From NCBI GenBank assembly GCA_017412025.1, contig JAFQOY010000131.1, forward strand, positions 1 to 12,127: 12,127 nucleotides of DNA. Reading direction: 5' to 3'. Below the pieces are notes generated by a model. That model had not been told where the DNA came from. It worked only from the letters and a program-made list of their open reading frames with translations, and ran no database searches. The DNA comes from Clostridia bacterium. GTDB taxonomy: Bacteria > Bacillota_A > Clostridia > Christensenellales > Aristaeellaceae. Positions 6,747 to 12,127 of this stretch are shown piece after piece. A program made the position numbers and the translations under genes. Position 1 is the first letter of the stretch, and every line of letters begins with the position of its first letter.

Positions 6747-8090
6747 ATGCTCGATTTTTCAAAGGCTTCGCTTGACGTGCTGATTCAAAGGGGCGGACAT
6801 CCGTGCGCCTGCGGCCGCCATCACGGCGTGGAGATGGATTTTCTTGATATCAGCTGCGGCGCGGTGCGGCGGATTCCTGAGGCGCTGCGTGCGATGGGGG
6901 TCAAAAAGCCGTTCGTCATCTGCGACAGGCATACAAAGGCGGCGGCGTGGCCGCATGTGGAGCCGGTGCTCGGCGCGGCGGGTATTGAGTATGCGCTGTG
7001 CTGTCTGCCGATGGAGCATGTGGAGCCCAACGAGATGGCGATGGGCTCGATCATCATGGGCTTTGATCCGTCGTGCGACTGCGTGATGGGCGTCGGCTCC
7101 GGCGTGATCAACGACTGCAGCAAGGTGCTTGCCCACATGCTCGGCCTGAAGCTGATGATCGTGGGTACCGCGCCGTCGATGGACGGCTACGCGTCCAATT
7201 GCTCGGCAATGATCCGCCAGGGCGTCAAGGTGACGATGACCAACGCCGCGCCGGATGCGATCATCTGCGATATCGACATCATCCGTCAGGCGCCGATGCG
7301 CATGCTGCGCGCGGGCCTGGGCGACATGCTGGCCAAGTACGTCGCGCTGTGCGAGTGGCGGATTTCCCATCTGGTGACGGGCGAATACTATTGCGAAAAT
7401 GTGGCCGGCCTGATGCGCGCAACGCTTGAAAAGATCGTGGCGCATGCGCACGGGCTGCAGAGCCGCGATCCGCTCGCCGTGCAGGCGACGGTGGAGGGGC
7501 TTGTGCTGTCCGGCATTGCGATGAGCTATGCGGGATTCTCCCGCCCGGCGAGCGGCCTTGAGCATTATTTCAGCCATCTGTGGGAGATGATGGCGCTGGA
7601 GCGCGGGCGATCCTTTGAGCTGCACGGCATTCAGGTCGGCGTGGGTACGGTCCGGGCGCTCAGGCTCTACGACGTCATCCGCACGATGCGGCCGGACAGG
7701 GAGAAGGCGCAGGCGTTTATGCGCAGTTTCAGCGCGGATAAATGGGAAAGCGAGCTGCGCCGCATTCTGGGCAGCGCGGGCGAGGCGGTTATCGCGCTGG
7801 AGCGGGAGAAATTCCACAACAACGACGCGCAGGCTCAGGCGCAGCGGCTTGAACGGATCGTCGGCCGCTGGGACGAGATCCTGAGCATCATCGACGAGGA
7901 ACTGCCGCAGACGAAGGAGATCGAGGAACTGATGCGCTCCCTCGGCATGGCGATGGAGCCGGAGGATATCGGCTTTGACAGGCAGGACACGGTGGATGCC
8001 TTCAGGGCCTCGCGGGATATCCGCAACAAGTACCTGACCAGCTCCATGCTCTGGGATATGGGCGAACTGTACACGCTTGATCTTCCGTAA
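6747..8090 (+). CDS. araM: sn-Glycerol-1-phosphate dehydrogenase (AraM/EgsA family)
   Basis: Expected to reduce dihydroxyacetone phosphate to sn-glycerol-1-phosphate with NAD(P)H. It belongs to the iron-containing alcohol dehydrogenase superfamily. GVGSGVIND (115-123) is the nucleotide-binding loop, and TAPSMDGYAS (141-150) closely matches TAPSVDGFTS of B. subtilis AraM. Likely metal ligands are Asp193 (GLGDMLAKY), His273 (SRPASGLEHYFSH) and His293 (LHGIQVG). The 447 residues exceed the ~394 of B. subtilis AraM. Part of the excess is an N-terminal segment with CACGRHH (20-26), a small Cys/His motif, and part is an extended helical C-terminal region. GGGAGGAA (6734-6741) lies just before the ATG. 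It is the last gene of the operon. In Bacillus the product feeds heptaprenylglyceryl phosphate synthesis. No partner prenyltransferase is in the window, so the fate of glycerol-1-phosphate here is unknown. Confidence 0.88.
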   Translation: MLDFSKASLDVLIQRGGHPCACGRHHGVEMDFLDISCGAVRRIPEALRAMGVKKPFVICDRHTKAAAWPHVEPVLGAAGIEYALCCLPMEHVEPNEMAMGSIIMGFDPSCDCVMGVGSGVINDCSKVLAHMLGLKLMIVGTAPSMDGYASNCSAMIRQGVKVTMTNAAPDAIICDIDIIRQAPMRMLRAGLGDMLAKYVALCEWRISHLVTGEYYCENVAGLMRATLEKIVAHAHGLQSRDPLAVQATVEGLVLSGIAMSYAGFSRPASGLEHYFSHLWEMMALERGRSFELHGIQVGVGTVRALRLYDVIRTMRPDREKAQAFMRSFSADKWESELRRILGSAGEAVIALEREKFHNNDAQAQAQRLERIVGRWDEILSIIDEELPQTKEIEELMRSLGMAMEPEDIGFDRQDTVDAFRASRDIRNKYLTSSMLWDMGELYTLDLP

Positions 8091-8211
8091 GCGGGAACAG
8101 AAGAGGAAAACACATGCGGCGGCAGGGATGACGCGGAGGAACGGGACGGAAAGAAAACGGGAATATGCGCAGATCTTGACGGGTTTTTGTCTCCTTCGGC
8201 GATGAAACCGG

Positions 8212-8240
8212 TTTACAGATCAGGAAAAAGCGAATATAAT
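8212..8240 (+). promoter_or_regulatory. Sigma-70-type promoter for the MBOAT operon
   Basis: TTTACA (8212-8217) and a perfect TATAAT (8235-8240) are separated by 17 bp. Transcription would begin near 8247, giving a leader of about 29 bases before the ATG at 8276. It lies in the 185-base gap after the dehydrogenase gene. I see no convincing terminator in that gap, so read-through from the upstream operon is possible. Confidence 0.75.
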
Positions 8241-8275
8241 GTAAAAACTGATATCATATTGCGGTTGGGTTATAT

Positions 8276-9616
8276 ATGCTGTATTCGAGTGTCGTATTTC
8301 TGTTTTTCTTTCTGCCCGTCGTTCTCATCGGGCATTCTCTGCTGCCGTTCCGGTTTAAAAACGTCTTTCTGCTGGCGGCGAGCCTGTTTTTTTATGCGTA
8401 TGGCGACGCGCGCTATCTGCCGCTCTTTCTGGCGCTGACGGCGGTCAATTATCTCTGCGCCCGGGGAATGGACAGATTCACGGGCCGCAAGAGGACGCTG
8501 ATGATGGCGCTGAGCGTATCGCTCAATGTCGCCGCGCTGGTATATTACAAATACAGCGGTCTGCTGTTTCCGGGTATGGAGAGCATACCGGCGCTGCCGC
8601 TGGGCATCAGCTTTTTTATTTTTCAGTCGCTTTCCTATGTGCTGGACGTATACGCCGGGCGGACGAAGAGCGAACCCTCGCCCGTCAATTATACGACGTA
8701 CATCATGCTCTTTCCCCAGCTGATTGCCGGGCCGATTGTGCGCTACAGCGACGTGGCGCGCGAGCTGCATGAGCGCCGCGTGCGCGCGCAGGATCTGGAG
8801 ACGGGCATGCTGCAGTTTGTGATCGGCCTTTCCTCCAAGGCGCTTCTGGCCAATCGCATCGGCGTGCTCTACGATCAGCTGATGCAGATCCCGGACCGCG
8901 GCGCGCTGGGCAGCCTGCTGGCGCTGGCGGCGTGCGGCTTCCAGTATTATTACGATTTTGCCGGTTATTCGCTCATGGCCATCGGCATCGGGCGCATGAT
9001 GGGCTTTGCGTTTCCGCATAACTTCAATCATCCGTTTGCAGCGGATTCCATCCGCGATTTCTGGCACAGGTGGCATATCACGCTGAGCCAGTGGCTGAGC
9101 ACGTACATCTATCTGCCGCTGGGCGGCTCGCGCGTGGGCAAAGCCCGCCTGGCGGTCAATCTGCTCATCACCTGGGGCGTATCCGGCCTCTGGCACGGCG
9201 CGGGATGGAATTTCCTGGCCTGGGGTCTGTACTTCGGCGTGCTGATGCTGTTTGAGCGCCTTGTCTACGGCCAGTGGCTTAAAAAGCACCGCATTGCCGC
9301 GCATGTGTACGCGATGACGGCGGTTCTGCTCTCTTGGATGCTCTTTTCGCAGGAGAGCCTGCCGGCGCTCTCGGCTTTTGCCGCGCAGCTGATTTCGCCG
9401 TCGATCGGCGATAACGTGATGTTTGCGCTTTCCTGCCATGCGTCCGTGTTTGCGCTCGCGCTGCTGTTTGCCGTACCGGCGATTGCCAGGGGGCTGTATG
9501 CGCGGCTTTCTGCGCACGGCGCGCTGCGTACGGTGACGATGGCGGCGCTGTTTGTGCTGTGCGTGATGGAACTGCTGGGCTCTGCGTACAATCCGTTTCT
9601 GTATTTCAGGTTTTAA
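8276..9616 (+). CDS. MBOAT-family O-acyltransferase (AlgI/DltB-like)
   Basis: A polytopic membrane enzyme of 446 residues expected to pass acyl (usually acetyl) groups across the membrane for transfer to an extracellular polysaccharide or wall polymer. The N-terminus (MLYSSVVFLFFFLPVVL) has the standard form for the family, which supports this start even though the ribosome site is weak (only GGTTGGG at 8264-8270). Diagnostic segments are YAYGDARYLPLF (40-51), PLGISFFIFQSLSYVLDVY (108-126), LFPQLIAGPIVRY (145-157), DFWHRWHITLSQWL (261-274), YIYLPLGGS (277-285) and GLWHGAGWNF (304-313), which contains the invariant catalytic His307. AlgI-like is favoured over DltB because no dlt genes are present and the DHHW and SGNH partners follow. 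It is the first gene of the operon; its stop codon overlaps the ribosome binding site of the next gene, suggesting coupled translation. Confidence 0.93.
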   Translation: MLYSSVVFLFFFLPVVLIGHSLLPFRFKNVFLLAASLFFYAYGDARYLPLFLALTAVNYLCARGMDRFTGRKRTLMMALSVSLNVAALVYYKYSGLLFPGMESIPALPLGISFFIFQSLSYVLDVYAGRTKSEPSPVNYTTYIMLFPQLIAGPIVRYSDVARELHERRVRAQDLETGMLQFVIGLSSKALLANRIGVLYDQLMQIPDRGALGSLLALAACGFQYYYDFAGYSLMAIGIGRMMGFAFPHNFNHPFAADSIRDFWHRWHITLSQWLSTYIYLPLGGSRVGKARLAVNLLITWGVSGLWHGAGWNFLAWGLYFGVLMLFERLVYGQWLKKHRIAAHVYAMTAVLLSWMLFSQESLPALSAFAAQLISPSIGDNVMFALSCHASVFALALLFAVPAIARGLYARLSAHGALRTVTMAALFVLCVMELLGSAYNPFLYFRF

Positions 9617-9629
9617 GGGGGAGACGATC

Positions 9630-10715
9630 ATGAAGAAAACGCCCCTTTTTGCCTGCATTCTGCTGCTGATGGCGCTTGCGGCGGTTTCCTTTGCCGTCCT
9701 GCCGGGCAGAACGTATTCTGCGCTTGAAAACAGGATGCTCGCCGGAGCTCCGGCGTTGTCCTCGCTCTTTGGCAGCGGATTTGACGAGGCCATGGAGGCT
9801 TTTGCCAGCGATCATTTTCCGCTGCGCGACCAGCTGGTGTCTGCGAGAACGGCGCTTCTGCGCCTGAGCGGAGCCAGACGAATTGACGATACGCTGCTGG
9901 GCAGCGGCGGCTGGCTCTTTGAGATTGTGCCTGAGGGCGTGACGAGAAACGCGGCGCTGTGCATGCAGACGCTGGAGGAGGTCAGCGCTGTGACCGGCCT
10001 TCCGCATGATCTGATGCTCATTGAGACGTCGGCTCAGGCTCTCCCGCATCGCCTGCCGCGCCTGGCGCATGTGAGCGATCAGGAAAAGACGATTGACGCG
10101 CTCTACGCGATGGCGGAGAGGGTGCGCCCATTGTATACGACGCTGCCGGATCAGCCGGATGGGGAGACGCTCTATTACAGGACGGATCATCACCTGACGG
10201 CGGACGGCGCGCAGGTCGTCTACGAGCGCATATGCGGCGCATGGGGCCTTGCGCCGCAGGCGGCGCCGAGGTTTGAAGCAGAGGGATTCCTTGGCAGCTA
10301 CTATGCCAAGGCGCCCGGCGCGTGGGTCGGAAGCGAAACGATGAGCGTGTCTTTGCCGGAGGGAATCCGCGTGATGATCGACGGCGAGGAAAAGGACGGC
10401 CTGATTGACCGGACTGCGCTCGAGGGAAGAAACAAATACGCTGCAGTGCTTGCGCAGACATATGCGCATGTGCAGCTGATCAACGAAAACGCGCAGGGCA
10501 GCCTGCTGATCCTGTGCGACTCCTATGCCAATGCGGTTGCGCCGCTGCTGGCGCAGCATTTCGGCCGCGTGGATATGGTGGATCCCCGCTATTTTACCGG
10601 CACGCTGTCTGCGCTTTGCGGGGAGGCGGGTACGCAGCGGATACTGACGCTGATGGGCCTGAACATATTCAGCGAAAACCGGGGACTGCTGCTGATGGAC
10701 GTCGGCGGCGAATGA
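9630..10715 (+). CDS. DHHW-family (AlgX/AlgJ-like) extracytoplasmic protein
   Basis: A 361-residue protein with an N-terminal hydrophobic anchor or signal (residues ~5-25) and the bulk outside the membrane. It resembles the DHHW family (PF14286), SGNH-like proteins found next to MBOAT acyltransferases and thought to take part in polymer O-acetylation. Family landmarks are SALENRML (30-37), FASDHFPLRDQLV (58-70), GSGGWLFE (91-98), YYRTDHHLTADGA (182-194) and LLILCDSYANAVAPLL (292-307) with Asp297/Ser298, then VDPRYF (317-322). The name-giving DHHW is DHHL here, with Leu189 in place of Trp. AAGGGGGAG sits seven bases before the ATG and overlaps the MBOAT stop. Whether it transfers acetyl groups or only binds the polymer cannot be decided from sequence. 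Confidence 0.82.
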   Translation: MKKTPLFACILLLMALAAVSFAVLPGRTYSALENRMLAGAPALSSLFGSGFDEAMEAFASDHFPLRDQLVSARTALLRLSGARRIDDTLLGSGGWLFEIVPEGVTRNAALCMQTLEEVSAVTGLPHDLMLIETSAQALPHRLPRLAHVSDQEKTIDALYAMAERVRPLYTTLPDQPDGETLYYRTDHHLTADGAQVVYERICGAWGLAPQAAPRFEAEGFLGSYYAKAPGAWVGSETMSVSLPEGIRVMIDGEEKDGLIDRTALEGRNKYAAVLAQTYAHVQLINENAQGSLLILCDSYANAVAPLLAQHFGRVDMVDPRYFTGTLSALCGEAGTQRILTLMGLNIFSENRGLLLMDVGGE

Positions 10716-10731
10716 GAAAGAGGTGCATGTG

Positions 10732-11448
10732 ATGCTGCGAGCTTTGGCGTTTCTCCTGGCGATGCTGACCGTCGCTGCGCCGGTATCCGCGCAGGCGGAC
10801 GATCCGTGCGCATATGCAAGAAAGAAGCCGTGGGGCTATGCATGCCAGGAGACGGCGAAGAAGCCCGCCGGCGATGCGTTCTTTGAGGATGCGCTGATGA
10901 TCGGCGATTCGATCTGTGCATCGCTGAACAACTACGACGTGCTGCCGGAATTGTGGATTGAGACGGTGATCGGGCAGTCCGCGCATGCGGTGCATCAGCT
11001 GCGCAATCTGCCCTACGGCGGAAAGAAGATCTCGATGCTCGATCTGATCCGCGACGAGCAGCCGGAAAAGCTGCTGATCATGATCGGCAGCAACGGCGTG
11101 GATTACAAAAAAGCGGAAGACGCCATTGTCGGTTATCATGAGATGCTTGACAAAGTGCTTGAGGCCGCGCCGGATACGAAGATCTATCTGCTGACGGTAA
11201 CGCCGGTGCGCTCGCACGCACAGAAGAAGTACCCGAGGCTGGTGCCGGAAAACATCGCCGCATTCAATCAGGCGCTCTATGCGCTGGCGGAATCGCATGG
11301 CGTACACTATATCGACGTGACCACGCCCCTGCTTGACGAAGAGGGCGTGTGGATCGACAGAGCGTACGCCGCCGGCGACGGCATCCATATTTCAAAGGAG
11401 GGCGCAGAGCGCGCCGCAGAGGCGATCCGCATGCAGGTTTCGCGCTGA
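10732..11448 (+). CDS. Secreted SGNH/GDSL hydrolase
   Basis: A 238-residue esterase-like protein with a signal peptide (hydrophobic ~4-17, probable cleavage after PVSA at residue 20). SGNH blocks are present: block I MIGDSIC with nucleophile Ser60, block III MIGSNG with Asn121, and block V GDGIHIS with Asp216 and His219. The oxyanion glycine of block II is probably in GQSAHA (81-86). It could remove or transfer acyl groups on an extracellular glycan, in line with its place behind the MBOAT and DHHW genes. AGAGG at 10718-10722 decides the start: it is nine bases before the ATG at 10732 and six before a GTG at 10729. A GTG at 10723 abuts the site and is unlikely. The gene begins 16 bases after the DHHW stop. 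Confidence 0.88.
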   Translation: MLRALAFLLAMLTVAAPVSAQADDPCAYARKKPWGYACQETAKKPAGDAFFEDALMIGDSICASLNNYDVLPELWIETVIGQSAHAVHQLRNLPYGGKKISMLDLIRDEQPEKLLIMIGSNGVDYKKAEDAIVGYHEMLDKVLEAAPDTKIYLLTVTPVRSHAQKKYPRLVPENIAAFNQALYALAESHGVHYIDVTTPLLDEEGVWIDRAYAAGDGIHISKEGAERAAEAIRMQVSR

Positions 11449-11472
11449 AAACGGAAATGAGGGAATGTGAGC

Positions 11473-11943
11473 ATGAAAAAGACGCTTTGTTTTGTGATGC
11501 TGTGCGCGCTGCTGCTTGTGATGTGCGGCTGCGCGAAGGAGGAGACGCCGCTGCCTGACTGTCAGGCGCTGGCGGAGAAGATCCTGGCTTCCCAGGCGTT
11601 TTCGCCGGAGATGACGGCGCTGAGTGAAAAGAAGATGATCCGCGCGCTGGACCTGGCGCAGGGCGAGTATGAGCAGGCGTATATGATGCTGGACGCCTCG
11701 CGCGTGACGGCGGAAGCGATCGTCGTCGTGACCGCTGCGGACAGCAAACAGACCGAAGCCGTGGCGGCGAAGCTTGCGGCATACAGGGACTCCGTATTGG
11801 AGCAGTACCGCACGTATCAGGTTGCCGAGGTCCCCAAGCTGGAGGCGGCCGAAGTGATGAAAAACGGCCGCCAGTGCGTGCTGGTGATCGCAGGCGATCA
11901 GCAGGCGGCCAGGAGCGCTGCGGATGCGGCATGGGGCAGATAA
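11473..11943 (+). CDS. DUF4358-like lipoprotein
   Basis: A small (156-residue) putative lipoprotein of unknown function. The signal is MKKTLCFVMLCALLLVMCGC, with Cys20 after Cys-Gly as the likely lipidated residue; Cys18 is an alternative. The mature part (EMTALSEKKMIRALDL, EQAYMMLDASRVTAEAIVVV, YRTYQVAEVPKLEAAEV, GRQCVLVIAGD) follows the pattern I associate with DUF4358, a family of small clostridial lipoproteins often coded beside MBOAT/DHHW/SGNH genes. That neighbourhood is recalled, not checked. It would sit on the outer face of the membrane. GAGGG (11459-11463) is nine bases before the ATG; a GTG at 11467 is too close to it. It is the last gene of the operon, and the hairpin cluster starts ten bases after its stop. 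A chaperone-like or polymer-binding role would be a guess. Confidence 0.75.
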   Translation: MKKTLCFVMLCALLLVMCGCAKEETPLPDCQALAEKILASQAFSPEMTALSEKKMIRALDLAQGEYEQAYMMLDASRVTAEAIVVVTAADSKQTEAVAAKLAAYRDSVLEQYRTYQVAEVPKLEAAEVMKNGRQCVLVIAGDQQAARSAADAAWGR

Positions 11944-11953
11944 GACATAAAAC

Positions 11954-11990
11954 AATCCCTGTACAGGATACGCATGCCTGTACAGGGATT
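11954..11990. repeat. Hairpin 1 of the 3' cluster
   Basis: A perfect 14-bp inverted repeat (11954-11967 with 11977-11990) encloses a 9-base loop ATACGCATG. Each arm contains the self-complementary CCTGTACAGG, so the arms are also direct repeats of each other and could pair within or between themselves. No T-run follows: hairpin 2 begins at the next base. It could help end transcription after the lipoprotein gene, but it lacks the standard terminator tail. Confidence 0.85.
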
Positions 11991-12022
11991 CAGACCGTCA
12001 ACAAAGTATTGTTGACGGTCTG
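11991..12022. repeat. Hairpin 2 of the 3' cluster
   Basis: A perfect 14-bp inverted repeat (11991-12004, starting CAGACCGTCAAC, with 12009-12022) and a tight 4-base loop AGTA. It directly abuts hairpin 1, so the two stems could stack end to end in RNA or single-stranded DNA. The sequence is unrelated to hairpin 1. Confidence 0.85.
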
Positions 12023-12023
12023 T

Positions 12024-12055
12024 CGCTGCAAGTCTGCTAACGCATACTTGCAGCG
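12024..12055. repeat. Hairpin 3 of the 3' cluster
   Basis: A perfect 10-bp inverted repeat, CGCTGCAAGT (12024-12033) with ACTTGCAGCG (12046-12055), and a 12-base loop CTGCTAACGCAT. It starts one base after hairpin 2. The loop shares ACGCAT with the loop of hairpin 1. Confidence 0.82.
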
Positions 12056-12063
12056 GATAAAAC

Positions 12064-12103
12064 ATCATTTTCTTGTACGCTGCGCGTACGGCCAGAAAAT
12101 GAT
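12064..12103. repeat. Hairpin 4 of the 3' cluster, two-part stem
   Basis: Outer arms ATCATTTTCT (12064-12073) and AGAAAATGAT (12094-12103) pair perfectly over 10 bp. Inside, GTACGC (12075-12080) pairs with GCGTAC (12084-12089) around a TGC loop. The two helices are separated by an asymmetric internal loop (one base on one side, four on the other). Both helices are perfect. Confidence 0.8.
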
Positions 12104-12109
12104 ATAGGA

Positions 12110-12126
12110 AGCGGCTTGCAGCCGCT
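12110..12126. repeat. Hairpin 5 of the 3' cluster, at the window edge
   Basis: A perfect 7-bp inverted repeat, AGCGGCT (12110-12116) with AGCCGCT (12120-12126), around a TGC loop. It ends one base before the window does, so it may be longer or followed by more hairpins. Confidence 0.7.
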
Positions 12127-12127
12127 C

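Noticed and set aside
8176..8181. TTGACG as a -35 box upstream of the MBOAT gene
   Set aside because: No -10-like hexamer lies 16-18 bp downstream. The pair TTTACA (8212) and TATAAT (8235) is much better.
8091..8275. Possible small gene or decayed gene in the gap, with orphan GGAGGAA at 8135-8141 and an ATG at 8128
   Set aside because: No start codon follows the GGAGGAA at a fitting distance. The ATG at 8128 gives only 25 codons with no spaced ribosome site. The ATG at 8165 gives four codons.
8270..9793. 507-codon minus-strand frame opposite the MBOAT gene, and similar long antisense frames opposite the other genes
   Set aside because: They are rich in Arg, His and Gln with no domain pattern and no promoters or ribosome sites, as expected for shadow frames of high-GC genes.
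11874..12107. 77-codon plus-strand frame through the hairpin cluster
   Set aside because: It begins inside the lipoprotein gene in another frame, lacks a ribosome site, and its second half is made of inverted repeats.
11954..12126. CRISPR array, integron attC sites or plain tandem terminators as explanation of the hairpins
   Set aside because: There are no direct repeats with regular spacers. The stems are perfect and lack the conserved attC boxes and bulged bases. None is followed by a T-run on either strand of the kind seen at 1686-1711.

Overview
The window looks like part of a GC-rich, Gram-positive member of the Clostridia, most likely an uncultured gut organism of the Christensenellales/Oscillospirales kind. 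The assignment is inferred. It rests on an LPXTG wall-anchored protein, strong AGGAGG-type ribosome binding sites, a DHHW-family protein next to an MBOAT acyltransferase, a DUF4358-like lipoprotein, an AraM-type dehydrogenase and overall high GC by eye. The first ~90 bases do not fit: they are AT-rich and read, on the minus strand, as a piece of an FAD/NAD(P)-dependent oxidoreductase. The left edge is therefore probably a chimeric assembly join.

Layout. (1) ~1-90: foreign oxidoreductase fragment. (2) ~91-1599 (+): 5'-truncated surface esterase with a galactose-binding-like N-terminal part, an alpha/beta-hydrolase domain and an LPSTG sorting signal. (3) 1642-1711: two back-to-back terminators serving the convergent genes on either side. 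(4) 1745-2227 (-): small XRE-type DNA-binding protein with a histone-H1-like Lys/Ala/Ser linker. (5) 2228-2433: divergent promoter region with well-formed -35/-10 boxes on both strands and a small dyad between them. (6) 2434-8090 (+): probable five-gene operon of a YwaF/TMEM164-like membrane protein, an SDR dehydrogenase, an M24 Xaa-Pro-type peptidase, an L-ribulokinase (AraB) and an sn-glycerol-1-phosphate dehydrogenase (AraM/EgsA family). (7) 8212-11943 (+): a second operon behind its own promoter, made of an MBOAT O-acyltransferase, a DHHW (AlgX/AlgJ-like) protein, a secreted SGNH hydrolase and a DUF4358-like lipoprotein. (8) 11954-12126: five consecutive inverted repeats, nearly abutting, running to the edge of the window.

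How the genes fit together. Operon 6 joins pentose phosphorylation (AraB) with formation of glycerol-1-phosphate from DHAP (AraM), as in the Bacillus subtilis ara operon, but no isomerase or epimerase is visible and the SDR substrate is unknown. Operon 7 looks like an extracytoplasmic polymer O-acetylation cassette: the MBOAT protein moves acyl groups across the membrane, and the DHHW and SGNH proteins would transfer or remove them outside. The lipoprotein's role is unknown.

The least explained part is the hairpin cluster at 11954-12126. It has no coding sense, no clear terminator U-tract and a very regular structure. No tRNA, rRNA, CRISPR array, transposase or phage gene was seen, and no stretch over 300 bases lacks a gene.
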